64,000 bases of DNA from Sacculina carcini (taxonomy: Eukaryota; Arthropoda; Thecostraca; Sacculinidae), in assembly GCA_916048095.2 (NCBI GenBank), contig OU696572.1, positions 5,785,362 through 5,849,361 of the forward strand. The letters are read 5' to 3'. The notes under the pieces were generated by a model. It had not been told where the DNA came from, searched no databases, and saw only the letters and a program-made list of their open reading frames with translations. Below, piece after piece: positions 33,490-43,879 of this stretch (position 1 is the stretch's first letter; each line of letters starts with the position of its first letter). The position numbers and the translations under genes were made by a program.

Positions 33490-34970
33490 CAAGCTCCCCC
33501 CTGCGTCAGGGGGGTTATATTTCTGCCGCCGTAGCTGCCGCGTGTCGTAAAAGGCGACTTAAGGCAGACATGTCTGGTCAGGTTTCGGCCTGCTACTGGT
33601 AACATGTAACCCGGTACATCCAGCCGCATGGTCGGAATGTCGGCGACTAATCCGGCCCCCCACTGGCCTATGCCAGCGAGGAGGGTCGCCAGACACCCAA
33701 CAGGAAGAAAAACAAGACCTGTCAAGGGGCGGATGAGCTGTTTAGCAGCCAACGGCCATCTTGAAACCATCCCCCGTCGGATCGGCAAACAGGATCCTGG
33801 CCGCTGAATGTCACGTCGCCCGGGGTATAGTGGTGGCGTGACGCAACACTCGTCTTTGGCCTGCGCGTCGAACCCCGTCGGGTCCGCTGTTTGGCTCCTC
33901 GACAGTGGAGAGAATGGTCCGACGCCGGCACGGGTGGCCGGATAGGACTCAAGAGGGTCAAGGGTGAGGTGCCTTGTGCTCGAGGGGGGTCTCGCCCGGT
34001 ACAGTGTGCGCCGTTTGCAGTGGGGCTGCAGCTGGGCGGTGTTTTTTCTGCTGAGCGGCCGGTTTTTTGCCGCCCTGACTAACCGGAATCGCTGCCGATT
34101 TGCCAGCGCGGTCCATCGGCCGGTTGACCGGATCGATCGGCGACCCGCTGAGGTCGCCACTCAGCAGCCTTTTCAGGCTGCTGGGGAGCGGCCGCCTTGG
34201 GCCGCTGGATTGCGGCCGTCTGGGGCCGCTGGTTCGCGGACGCCTGGGACCGCTGGGGTGCGGCCGTTAGCGACCGCGACACGGCAGCCTCCTCAGGCCG
34301 CCGATCAATCGGTGTTGGTTCAAGCTCATGTTTATCAGCCTCAGGTACGACCAGCTTCAAGCCCATTCGTCCCGCCAGCTTCAAGAAGTCTCCAACAGTC
34401 AGCTTCTCCAGAAACGAGTCGACAGACTGTGGAGGCTGAGTCGATTTCGTGACAACGCCGACATAGGACGGGCCCGATGGATGCGAGCTGCGATATACAG
34501 CACTCGCCTCGCCGAAACTGCAGCACTGGGCAGCGCGGATAGCCAGAATTTACTTTTCTTTCAGCCATTCCGGGCAGTCACGCGACGAGGACGCATGACC
34601 GCTGCTCCTGCAATTGACGCAGAAATACTCATTGTCGCAATCAGCAGCGGTGTGCCGTTCGGATGAGCAGCGTCCGCAGATCTCAGCACGGTTGCAGCGG
34701 GAGCTCGTATGCCCGAAACGTTGGCACCTGTAGCATCACATTGGGTTGGGTACGTAGGGGCGGACACGGATACGCTGACGGATGTCACCGATCTTGATGT
34801 CATCCGGCAGAACAGCACCGTCAAACGTGACTAACGTGCGCTACGTGCGCTAGAGGGTGTCGATGATAAGGAGATCTGCGACGCATTGGCATCACAGGGT
34901 GTCATCCGCATGGAGCGCATCGTCCGACGGCGTGAGGGTAGCGAGGTGCCAACGCACTCTTTCTTCCTCA
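33490..34970 (-). pseudogene. I-like LINE ORF1 copy E2, with inverted 5' segment
   Basis: The minus strand from about 34835 down to 33900 repeats ORF1 of copy E1: zinc knuckles (about 34830-34560), QPPQSVDSFLEKLTVGDFLK, AGRMGLKLVVPEADK and the QRPQTAA repeats. A TAA at the position of EKEI breaks it, while Gln is kept where E1 has TAG. From 34848 to about 34969 the next upstream part (RALEGVDD to VPTHSFFL) is present but on the plus strand, so it is inverted at the 5' end. The downstream end passes through a TCGTAAAAGGCGACTT motif near 33546. Confidence 0.82.
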
Positions 34971-36598
34971 TCGTTCGAGATGATGAAAACAAGAGGAAAA
35001 GAATGTGTATAGACTATTCCAGAACAGTCAATCTATATACAAACGCCGACGCTTATCCAGTACCAAACTTCAGTGAGATGGTGAACACCTTCTCACAGTA
35101 CAGGAGATTTTCTACGTTCGATCTCCGCAGCGCATACGATCAAATACCGATTATTGACTCCGATAAACCATTAACTGTTTTCGAAGCGAACGGTAAATTA
35201 TATCAATTTACCAGAATTCCTTTTGGAGTGTCCAACGGAGTGGCGGTATTTCAACGAGTGATGGACCGACTCTGCGAGGAAGAGAAAATCAAAGATACGT
35301 TTCCTTACCTCGACAATATTACGATCGCTGGTCGTAATCAAGCTGAACACGACGAAAACCTTAATCGCTTCATGAAAGCCATAAAATAACGGAATTTAAC
35401 CCTGAATAAAGAGAAATCTGTGGTTTCTGTTGATTCCATCGATGTTCTTGGATATACCGTCGGACATGGCTCTATCAAGCCAGACAAGAGCAGAATGTCG
35501 CCACTACTGAATATGTCAATTCCCACAAATGCGACCAGTTTGAAACGTATGTTAGGATTATTCGCATACTACGCCAAATGGGTACCAGATTTTGCGTTAA
35601 AAGCTCACCCTGTATACAATGTTCGCTGTTTCCCACTAGAACAAGAAGCTGTATCAGCTCTGGAACATTTGGAACATTGTCTTGCGGACGCCTCACTCAG
35701 AAGTATCGAGGACAACACTCCTTTCGTAGTTGAATGCGACGCGTCAGATGTAGCAGTGTCGGCCACTTTGAACCAACGCGGTCGTCCCGTAGCATTCATG
35801 TCGAGAACGCTGAACAAGTCTGAACAACATTATCCTGCGGATCGCACGAAGTCCATCAATATCTCAACAGTCGTGGAGTCGCTACCAGCCGAGCCACCCC
35901 GTATCACCCTACGGGTAATAGTCAAGTGGAGAGATACAACGGTATCATTTGGCGAGCTGTCCAGTTAGCTGTGAAGTCATATGATCTGCCAATGAGGGAT
36001 TTTGGAAGCTGTTTTAGCACAAGCACTTCATTCAATTCGGTCTCTCATTTCTATTTCGACAAACGAGACACCTCATGAACGATTTTTTCAGTTCCAGAGA
36101 CGTTGTTGCCAAGGAACGTCTCTGCCAACTTGGCTTGTAACAACTGGGCCTGTGCTTTTACGTAGACATGTGCGATCTCGGAAAGGTGAACCACTGGTAG
36201 GTCAGGTAGAACTCATTGAGACGAATCCATCCTATGCATTGGTCAAACATCCTAACGGTCATGCTTCAACGGTGTTCGTGCGCGATCTCGCTCCATGTCC
36301 TTGTGTTTCTAGAAAGGAAGCTATCGATAGTGCCGGAACAGCCTCCGCCTCGCCGCCGCTACCGGAACAGAACTCGACTCCACATCAAGACCTTCAACTG
36401 ACGGAGGATCATGCAGATGTGCCTGGTGAACAACCGCCGGCAGCTGAACCAATATGTACTTCACAACAATCAGCGAGCAATAATTATGCGCAACATCGAT
36501 TCGGCGACTTTTCGAACTGTACTGATCCGGCAATCCGCTCTCCTACCCCATCAAGACCTGCTCGTGTCCGCAGGCCTCCTGATCGCTATGGGTGGTAA
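34970..36598 (+). pseudogene. Gypsy pol: RT, RNase H and integrase end
   Basis: RT from KRKRMCIDYSRTVNLYTNAD through FSTFDLRSAYDQIPI (first Asp), FTRIPFGVSNGVAVFQRVMD and FPYLDNITIAG (catalytic box with Asn in place of the second Asp). A TAA at 35387-35389 breaks the frame. RNase H follows (PFVVECDASDVAVSATLNQR, SEQHYPADRTKS). At about 35880 an internal deletion jumps to the integrase Glu region (GNSQVERYNG); a frameshift near 35995 leads to ETPHERFFQFQRR, a C-terminal tail and RPARVRRPPDRYGW. The 5' part is replaced by the inverted LINE copy E2. Confidence 0.85.
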
Positions 36599-36614
36599 TT
36601 GTAGCCCGGAAGAA

Positions 36615-36765
36615 TGTGGTGATATTTCTATCATTCCTTATTTAATTTATTGGCATTCGTGGCAGTTATTGTGTTATTAGTGTTCGTAGTTATAATCGTA
36701 TTGTGTTTCATTATGACGCGTATGATACGACGTCGCATCGTGTTATTTTCGTTCCTAGCGTGTTG
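36615..36765 (+). repeat. Gypsy 3' LTR, left part
   Basis: Starts TGTGGTGATA after the pol stop. Interrupted at 36765 by an I-like LINE; the rest is at 42419-42500. Joined length about 233 bp, ending TATTATCACA, with AATAAA near 42464. There is no second LTR in the window to confirm the limits. Confidence 0.65.
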
Positions 36766-37114
36766 GTTCAATGTTTGGCAGTTTAGTTTAGAGGAGTGGG
36801 GGGATAGTTCTGGAGTTTGTTTCATTGGGTTGTTCGGTGAAGCGGTGTTGCTTTTTTTGGTTCTGTGCGGTCGGGTGAGTAGATTAGCGCAAAACTGAAT
36901 TTGTCTGTGTCAGTAAACAGTTTTCTTCATCCTTTTCACATTAAGTCTGTTTGTTAGTTTGTCCTAAATCAAGTAACAGCATGTCCTAAATCATCGTCCA
37001 AATTGTGCTCCTTCTCCAGTCGGTCTTATTTACTTCTTAAGGAAACACTTGTTGGGAAACGAATTTTTTATTAAATCCAACAACTGCACAGCTGTGCCAA
37101 TATCACGGGCGACC

Positions 37115-38362
37115 ATGCCCGGAAAAGGTAGGCGTGGGTATGTGGACCCACACTTCTTCGACAACAGTGTAACAGATGAGGGACAATTTGTCACCCTCAG
37201 TCTTGAGAACCAGACGCTCGTCCATCAAAAAAGCTGGCCATGGATTGAAAAGGGTCTACAAAACATATTGGGAGGCACTTCAGCTGACGAAGTCTCCGTG
37301 TTGAAAAACGGTCAGGTGCTAATACGTACCAAAGACAAATTCCAAACTACCAAATTCCTTGAGGCATCACAAATGAACGGAGAAAAAGCATACTTCACGC
37401 TACATAAACATCTCAATTACACAAGGGGAAGCATCTACGCTCCTGATCTAAACAACCTGACAAATGAAGAGTTGGCGGAGTGGATGGCACCCAAGGGAGT
37501 GACCGAAGTACGCCGGCCAAAACAAAGAGACGGAAAAACATCTCCAATCGTGCAGCTAACATTCGAAAGAACCACGTGCCCTACTGAACTGAAATTTCAG
37601 TACGTGAAATATGATGTAAGAGCATGGTACCCCAGACCCATCACATGCCGAGCATGTGGAAAAATCGGACACTTCGCGACTAACTGCCAGAATCAATCGG
37701 CCTGTCTGAAATGCGGCCAACAAAACCACACCGAAGAGCAGTGCACAAACACAGCCAAATGTACCAACTGCAAGGGAGAGCATCATGCTCTGTCGCCAGA
37801 CTGTCCCACACAGCAGAGAGAACAGGCAATTCTGAAAACCAAGTATCAGCACAAAGTAACGTACTCAAAAGCGGTTGAAATGTTGGCATCAAGCTCATCC
37901 AGCAAATACACGGAAGTCGCTCGTTCCGGCAATGAAAAAGATCGCATCATCGACGAAATGCAAAACAAACTGAGCACAATATCCGACGCGATGTGCACAC
38001 TAACAACTGTTGTGCAAAGCCTGGCGGAAACAATAAAATTGCAAATGCAAACAAAAACAAACGATGAAAACAACGAATCATCTGGTACCATCGACCAAGC
38101 ACCACCTGCAGAATCAGACTCTCACACAGAAACACAATCACAATGCACACCGGCTCGCTCGCGCCGCAGCTCCACTTGCAGCGAGCAATCACACCAAACC
38201 AACAACAAAGAACATGAACACTCAATGACACCAAGCCCCTCGAAATCGAACACCGCAGTCTTCGACCACACATACATCAGCACCAACGAAGTGACCACTC
38301 ACAAACCACAACCAAAATCCACAAGAAAGGGAAAAAGAAACCCAAAAGTAAACTACAGATGA
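37115..38362 (+). CDS. I-like LINE ORF1 (nucleic-acid-binding protein)
   Basis: 415 codons from the ATG at 37115 (context GACCATGCC); the frame is open from 37049, but the upstream Met lacks a better context. An N-terminal RRM-like region (about 40-180) is followed by three CCHC knuckles near residues 180-235: CRACGKIGHFATNC, CLKCGQQNHTEEQC, CTNCKGEHHALSPDC. The C-terminal third is Ser/Thr/Gln-rich and ends in a basic stretch (KSTRKGKRNPKVNYR). It should bind the element RNA. It ends 75 bases before ORF2. No disabling change. Confidence 0.9.
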   Translation: MPGKGRRGYVDPHFFDNSVTDEGQFVTLSLENQTLVHQKSWPWIEKGLQNILGGTSADEVSVLKNGQVLIRTKDKFQTTKFLEASQMNGEKAYFTLHKHLNYTRGSIYAPDLNNLTNEELAEWMAPKGVTEVRRPKQRDGKTSPIVQLTFERTTCPTELKFQYVKYDVRAWYPRPITCRACGKIGHFATNCQNQSACLKCGQQNHTEEQCTNTAKCTNCKGEHHALSPDCPTQQREQAILKTKYQHKVTYSKAVEMLASSSSSKYTEVARSGNEKDRIIDEMQNKLSTISDAMCTLTTVVQSLAETIKLQMQTKTNDENNESSGTIDQAPPAESDSHTETQSQCTPARSRRSSTCSEQSHQTNNKEHEHSMTPSPSKSNTAVFDHTYISTNEVTTHKPQPKSTRKGKRNPKVNYR

Positions 38363-38437
38363 TATTCCACATCAAAACTTCCCAAACATCTGAATTAAAC
38401 TAAAATCAATTACACGAACCTCGCAGAATAACTCCTC

Positions 38438-41400
38438 ATGTATTTTGATAATTTTGTACTCCAATGGAATTGCCGCGGCCTCGTTCAAAAGTGGCCAGAA
38501 TTTCGTCAAATTGTTCTCACTTTTAATCCCAGTATCATCTGTCTACAAGAAACACACTTTTTACCCTCTGATACTTCATTACCCAACCTTCCAAATTTTT
38601 GCCACTATCATCAATACGGTGATTCAACCATAAGGAAAGGTGGGACATCAGTTTACATACACAAATCTATACCACAATGCCAAATACAGTTCCCAAGCAA
38701 CTTACAATTTACAGCATGCAAAATTCACTATCTCAACTTAACTCTGACCATTTGTAATATCTACTTACCACCTAGTCAAAATGTACTTGCACCTATGTTA
38801 ACCGAGTTTGCACACAAATTTCAAAGTCCGATAATAATCTGCGGAGATTTCAATGCGAAGCATCTCATATGGGGATCCCCAACAACAGATAGGCGCGGAC
38901 GAGAAGTCGAAGATTTACTACACCACGACCTACACCTGTTAAATGACGGCTCTCCAACACACTTAAACGAACGCACCGGCACCACATCGCACATCGACCT
39001 CTCTTTTTGCTCAAGCACACTGACACCGCATCTCACATGGCACTGCCACGATAGCCCGTACGGGAGTGACCACTTTCCAATATTAATAAAATACAACCTC
39101 GTTAGAAACACTACTCACACACCACAAACCACAATGCACACAACACCCACACCACAGATAATTATATCACCTAAATGGAAACTCTCAAAAGCAGATTGGT
39201 CAAATTTCAATGAAGCTCTCTACGTCGAATTTCTCCAGCAAGCCGAAAACTACACGACTATCATACCACACGTCACCAATGCAATTATAAAAGCAGCCAA
39301 TATTTCGGTTCCCGCTAATTCCGGCGTCTTGGCCAAGCGTTACACACCGTGGTGGAACGAAGAGTGCAAGACAGCCATAAAAAATAGGAAACGATCTCTT
39401 AGACACTTTCGCCGAATCAGAACCAACGAAGCACTGTTTCAATACAGAAGAGCAAAGGCCGTGGCAAGACGCACTGTAAGACAAGCAAAGCGCAACAGCT
39501 GGCACCAGCTGCTGCTGTCGATCGATCATCGAACATCATTAGGTCGACTGTGGTCTTTCGTGCGCTCCTTGAAAAATTCACAAAAATCCATCCCCTCGTG
39601 TCCAACACTAAACCTTGGAGACATCGTTGTAACTAACCAACACATCGTGCACACCATCCTTGGAAACCACATATCTGACCTATCAAAAACACGCGGACAA
39701 ACAAATGAACACGCAGTATCTTCGATTGCCTTTCATCGCGAATCGATACATGAAGCACCTTGCCACTACAACATAAATTTTTCCATGACAGAATTACGTT
39801 TGGCCATACACAAATCACAGTGCACCACACCAGGTCCTGACAACATACACGCCAGTTTTTTCAAACACATGTCACCTCAACACCTTCCATACATCCTGAA
39901 TGCGCTGAACGCCATATGGCAGCGAAACTTTTTTCCACCGACGTGGCGTAACTCCCATATCATTCCGATACTAAAACCTAACAAACCACCCCTTGAACCA
40001 GCTTCGTACCGACCAATTCAACTAACATCAGTTTTTTGCAAAATTTACGAACGTATGGCACTATCAAGATTAAAACAGTTTTTGGAAACCACAAATCTTA
40101 TTAGCGACCAACAAACCGCGTATCAGCACTCGCGCAGTACTGTCGACAACGTCAATATCCTTACATCGAGCATAAGGATGGGATTCGCACGAGGACAAAT
40201 AACAATAGCTGTCTTTCTCGACCTCACTTCAGCCTTCAATCTCATGTCAAAAACCGCTCTTCTTCAACTGCTATCATCTCATAATCTGAATGGACACCTT
40301 TACTCGTTCATTGAAGAATTCCTCAATAATCGCACTTTCCAGCTACGCACCAACTCACTCTCGCAATTATTTCCACAGGAAGATGGAGTAACGCAAGGAA
40401 GCGTCCTCTCCCCTACACTTTTCAGCATTGCCGTGTGTCAAACAATACGTCTCCTTCCGGCCTCCATCAAGTACAGCTTATACGCCGACGACATTGTGCT
40501 CTGGTGCACAGGAAACGAAATGCATAACCTGCTAGCTGAAACACAAGCAGCTTTAGACCGATTCGCGACCAATTGCACATCTTTTGGCTTTCAAATTTCC
40601 ATCAGAAAAACAAAAGCAGTAATTTTCCGAAAATTTTTTACACCAGCTCTAGCGTCTCTTCCACCACTAACCATAAACAATGCGCCTATTCAATTCTATT
40701 CACAGGCAAAATACCTTGGTGTGCTATTGGACTCACGCTTGACAATGAAACCACACATTATCCAATGTAAAACCAGAGCGCTGAAAAGGATCAGCATTAT
40801 CAAATGCCTGTCCCATCCATCTTATTGTGCCGACAGAATTGTTCTCACCCGATTGTACTGTGCCCTCATTAGACCCATTTTGGAATATTGTTCTTCATCA
40901 TTAACACACATATCTCCTGAACTTTTGCGGCCTTTCGACATCATACAAAATACTTGCCTCAGAATCGCCTCCAAATGTCACCGAACCGCACCAATTTATA
41001 AAATCTACAGGGAAACTGGAATTTTTCCACTCCATTTGCGCAGATTACAAGCAGCGGTTAAATATGGAACAAAAATTGCAGAAGACAATGGTCATCCATG
41101 CAACCCTCTTCTCTCACAGCTCACATCCCTGAACTACGCCGACCCCAAAACAATTAGAAGAAACTGCGGTTACACATTGTCAATGTCTTTTGCTAAATCT
41201 AAAAATGAGCTTGGGTTTGACATATCTCTTGACACTAGACCTCAAAAGAAATACACATCAGAAACGCCACATATCATGTATGATATTTTGGATGTCCCAC
41301 AAAAACACACTTGTCCATCAGCACAAATTGTTCAAGCTTTCCTAGAATATCAAAACACTTCAAATGCAAGAACATACATATATACAGACGGATCTAAATT

Positions 41401-42196
41401 AGACGAACAGGTAGGATGTGCTGTTGTAATCCCGAAACTCAGCACTGAACTTCTTTTCAAACTTCCGCACTACACTACAATCTTTATTGCCGAACTGTTC
41501 GCACTGTACCAAGCCCTGATATTCATTGACAAAAGAGTTATTAACAACACAGTTATTGTCACAGATTCGTTATCGTCTCTACAGGCACTATCAGCATACT
41601 CCGCAAAAAACCACCTTGCAGAGCTCATCATTTTGCTATATATAAAAATTATAAAGTCGGGTCGCACAACAAAATTCCTTTGGATACCGAGCCACTCCAA
41701 CATCAAAGGCAACGAGCTCGCGGACATAGCAGCCAAAAAGGCTACGAACAACGGGCAGATCATGACTCCGCCACTCTCAGCCACTGACCTATTTCCATTC
41801 GTCAACAAATTGGCAAAAGTTCAGTTCATCTCAAAACATTTCCAGGATGTCCTCAGCAACTCGAAGTGCCTCCTCCACTACAACCTGGGACTCCACCAAC
41901 GCCCCAACAAATCGCGAATAGTTGATAGAGCGCTTTTCAGACTCAGAACCGGACATACCAACATTACGCACTCTTATCTTCTCGACCGTATAGACAGACC
42001 AGAATGCGAACTCTGTCATGTGCCCATTACCGTATCACACCTGATGCTGCATTGTGGAAAATTCGCAGGACAAAGATCAATCATGACTGATGGACTCTCC
42101 TCACCCCCAAGTCTAGATACTCTTCTTTACCAAACCGAATTTACCGAACCTCTGAGGCAGTTCCTAATATCCACCAAACTTCTCGATTTCATATGA
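38438..42196 (+). CDS. I-like LINE ORF2 (endonuclease, RT, RNase H)
   Basis: 1252 open codons, complete for the family. Endonuclease: LQWNCRGLVQKW (residue about 10), CLQETHF, IIICGDFNAKHLIWG (about 135), SHIDLSF, GSDHFPIL (about 210). RT: SYRPIQLTSVFCKIYERMAL, AVFLDLTSAFNLMSK, GVTQGSVLSPTLFSIAVC, YSLYADDIVLWC (about 680). RNase H: YIYTDGSK (about 980), IAELFALYQAL, VTDSLSSLQAL, HSNIKGNELADIAAK, so all catalytic residues are present. A C-terminal finger CELCHVPITVSHLMLHC is at about 1190. Together with ORF1 it could retrotranspose. The start is the first Met, just before the endonuclease. Confidence 0.95.
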   Translation: MYFDNFVLQWNCRGLVQKWPEFRQIVLTFNPSIICLQETHFLPSDTSLPNLPNFCHYHQYGDSTIRKGGTSVYIHKSIPQCQIQFPSNLQFTACKIHYLNLTLTICNIYLPPSQNVLAPMLTEFAHKFQSPIIICGDFNAKHLIWGSPTTDRRGREVEDLLHHDLHLLNDGSPTHLNERTGTTSHIDLSFCSSTLTPHLTWHCHDSPYGSDHFPILIKYNLVRNTTHTPQTTMHTTPTPQIIISPKWKLSKADWSNFNEALYVEFLQQAENYTTIIPHVTNAIIKAANISVPANSGVLAKRYTPWWNEECKTAIKNRKRSLRHFRRIRTNEALFQYRRAKAVARRTVRQAKRNSWHQLLLSIDHRTSLGRLWSFVRSLKNSQKSIPSCPTLNLGDIVVTNQHIVHTILGNHISDLSKTRGQTNEHAVSSIAFHRESIHEAPCHYNINFSMTELRLAIHKSQCTTPGPDNIHASFFKHMSPQHLPYILNALNAIWQRNFFPPTWRNSHIIPILKPNKPPLEPASYRPIQLTSVFCKIYERMALSRLKQFLETTNLISDQQTAYQHSRSTVDNVNILTSSIRMGFARGQITIAVFLDLTSAFNLMSKTALLQLLSSHNLNGHLYSFIEEFLNNRTFQLRTNSLSQLFPQEDGVTQGSVLSPTLFSIAVCQTIRLLPASIKYSLYADDIVLWCTGNEMHNLLAETQAALDRFATNCTSFGFQISIRKTKAVIFRKFFTPALASLPPLTINNAPIQFYSQAKYLGVLLDSRLTMKPHIIQCKTRALKRISIIKCLSHPSYCADRIVLTRLYCALIRPILEYCSSSLTHISPELLRPFDIIQNTCLRIASKCHRTAPIYKIYRETGIFPLHLRRLQAAVKYGTKIAEDNGHPCNPLLSQLTSLNYADPKTIRRNCGYTLSMSFAKSKNELGFDISLDTRPQKKYTSETPHIMYDILDVPQKHTCPSAQIVQAFLEYQNTSNARTYIYTDGSKLDEQVGCAVVIPKLSTELLFKLPHYTTIFIAELFALYQALIFIDKRVINNTVIVTDSLSSLQALSAYSAKNHLAELIILLYIKIIKSGRTTKFLWIPSHSNIKGNELADIAAKKATNNGQIMTPPLSATDLFPFVNKLAKVQFISKHFQDVLSNSKCLLHYNLGLHQRPNKSRIVDRALFRLRTGHTNITHSYLLDRIDRPECELCHVPITVSHLMLHCGKFAGQRSIMTDGLSSPPSLDTLLYQTEFTEPLRQFLISTKLLDFI

Positions 42197-42418
42197 TAAT
42201 CCTTCTGGCCATTTCCTCATCCTCACATATAATTGTCATATAAACTCCTCCGCTGGATAGTTTCCATCAATTCATATCACTCTTCCAGAAGAGACAAGAA
42301 CACAGACGCTGACGGTTAGCGCAAATCGAAAACCATATATACTGCACTAGAACCTTAACAGTGTTATGTGCATTAACCAACAACAACAACAACAACAACA
42401 ACAGTTCCTAGCGTGTTG

Positions 42419-42500
42419 TGATATTCGGTCGTTGATGTTCCAGGTTTCTCACGTTTTTAGATCAATAAAACTGCTGTTTCAATGGAGTTATATTATCACA
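42419..42500 (+). repeat. Gypsy 3' LTR, right part
   Basis: Continuation of the LTR at 36615-36765 after the LINE and its duplicated 15 bp. Holds AATAAA and ends TATTATCACA. Confidence 0.65.
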
Positions 42501-42597
42501 GTTAGCGTGCAGCATTGAAAGCTGGGCCGATTTTTTCGCACGGTCGTTCTGTCACTCGCTGTTAGCTCAACCATATTGTCCCTTTTTGCTGCGTTAG

Positions 42598-42765
42598 GGG
42601 ACTGTCGTGTGATTCTGACGACAAAGACGTTGGTGCCAGTGACTATCACATAGACAAATGGAGTTTCGGCAGCTCTACCCTCGTCGCCACCAATCTCGCC
42701 AACATAGTCCGGTTGCTTGATAATTCGCCAAACGCCGACAATCTACGCCAGCTGATCATTGAAAG
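42598..42765 (+). CDS. DNA2: DNA2 exon c: region before helicase domain
   Basis: 55 whole codons between CTGCGTTAG and the GT donor GTGTTA. YHIDKWSFGSSTLVATNLAN is followed by IVRLLDNSPNADNLRQLIIE. The human segment [20 protein letters not shown] and KLMENTFVSKKLRDLIID has the same order and length. The first base completes an Arg codon with AG from exon b; the last two bases (AG) take A from 43276 to make Arg. It lies less than 100 bases after a Gypsy LTR end, so the acceptor is still intact despite heavy insertion upstream. Confidence 0.85.
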
Positions 42766-43275
42766 GTGTTATCTTCCTAGCTCACACTCCAATTCCCGAT
42801 CTCTTTCTGCCGCTATATGTTTTCCAATAATTTTTTCTTCTTCTCTATATTCTTGTGTTGCCTTATTTAATCTTTTTATTTACTTTCTATTTTTCTTTTT
42901 CTCCATCCTCTTCCTCTTTCTCTTTTTCGCTTTTTCTCTCTTCTTGCTCAATTGTTCGACAGTATTTGCGGATAAATGTGCTTACCGGCGCGTGACAGGT
43001 GGCATATGTTACTCTACACATCTTTATTCGATAGGGTGACTCGTTTTTTCAGGCGCTATTGTTTCATCATTCGGGATTTGCCCACTAAAGTTGATTTTGA
43101 CAACATTTCTTATATGAAAAGAGAGCGTCTCATAATTGACTTTATTTGTAGGTTATCGTTTCATGATTTTGTTCGAGTGTGGTTTCCGTTTATATGTGTG
43201 TTTCCATTTGCCTTAATGTATTTCTTTGTGTTTGCGTGTATGTGTCTGTTTGTGTATGTTGTGTGTCCGTGTAAG
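42766..43275 (+). other. short DNA2 intron (510 bp)
   Basis: GT (GTGTTA) to AG (CCGTGTAAG). Contains a long pyrimidine-rich tract at 42790-42955 (CT and T runs) but no transposon. It is the only compact DNA2 intron in the window. Confidence 0.7.
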
Positions 43276-43427
43276 ACGCCGGCCTGTGTTTGCGGCCGGT
43301 TTGTGTGGCGACGTGGTTAGGCGAGGCCGGGCTATACTCAAACCGCTCAACAGACCGCAACAGCGTGCTCTGCTCAGAGCAATGATGGCCGACGATTACC
43401 TGCTAATCCAGGGCATGCCGGGAACAG
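43276..43427 (+). CDS. DNA2: DNA2 exon d: helicase Q-motif to Walker A
   Basis: 50 whole codons. RRPVFAAGLCGDVVRRGRA fits human FREPQFISYL and following residues; ILKPLNRPQQRALLRAMMAD plus DYLLIQGMPGT matches [20 protein letters not shown] plus DYTLIVGMPGT. LNRPQQ is the superfamily 1 Q-motif region and GMPGT(G) is the start of the Walker A loop that binds ATP. The Gly codon is split: G here, GC at 55091. Acceptor GTGTAAG, donor GTGCGG. Walker A is thus interrupted by an 11.7-kb intron. Confidence 0.92.
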
Positions 43428-43879
43428 GTGCGGCCTCAATTGGTCCTTTTCTGTATATGTGTAAGCTTGTGAGTTAGTAAGTAAAGTAAATGTGAGTGTG
43501 CTGTTGGTGGCCGAATAATAACAGCACATCTAATGTATTAACACCATATAGAATACATACAATGATTCAACACACACACAACGCTGACCTAACCAAGCAA
43601 CCTTGACCCTGGATTCATTCCAACTGACCAGTTCGCCCGCACAACCATACACACAGTCCTATTAGCTCCGCCCACCGAAATGTCGGCTTGGGGCGCCACC
43701 ACAAGTAACAATACGACAACACTCATACCCCTGCTCTTAAACAAAACATCGGTGCACAAAATACATACAACTCCATCTAACTCGACCCTTTGCTATACGT
43801 CCACTAGCGCCACCTATATTTACGTCGCTCAACAGACTAAGAATATCGCGCTGACCGCCACCGGAGTCTTCCTCCTCTT
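43428..43879 (-). other. intron start and possible Gypsy-2 3' LTR
   Basis: No coding signal. The minus-strand sequence downstream of the Gypsy-2 pol (about 43880 down to 43600) is where its 3' LTR should lie, but I could not fix its ends. Confidence 0.35.

Larger units (their letters stand above)
36766..42403 (+). mobile_element. full-length I-like LINE with 15-bp target duplication
   Basis: 5638 bp flanked by GTTCCTAGCGTGTTG at 36751-36765 and 42404-42418. It has a 5' UTR (about 350 bp), two uninterrupted ORFs, a 3' UTR and an (AAC)n tail (42377-42403) instead of poly(A). The layout with endonuclease, RT and C-terminal RNase H matches the I group (I, Nimb, Outcast and relatives). It lies in the same orientation as DNA2, inside a Gypsy LTR. 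The identical duplications and open ORFs indicate a very recent insertion. Confidence 0.93.

Noticed and set aside
43029..43160. A candidate extra DNA2 exon after TTTTTTCAG
   Set aside because: The translation does not resemble DNA2, and exons c and d already join in phase with the right spacing.
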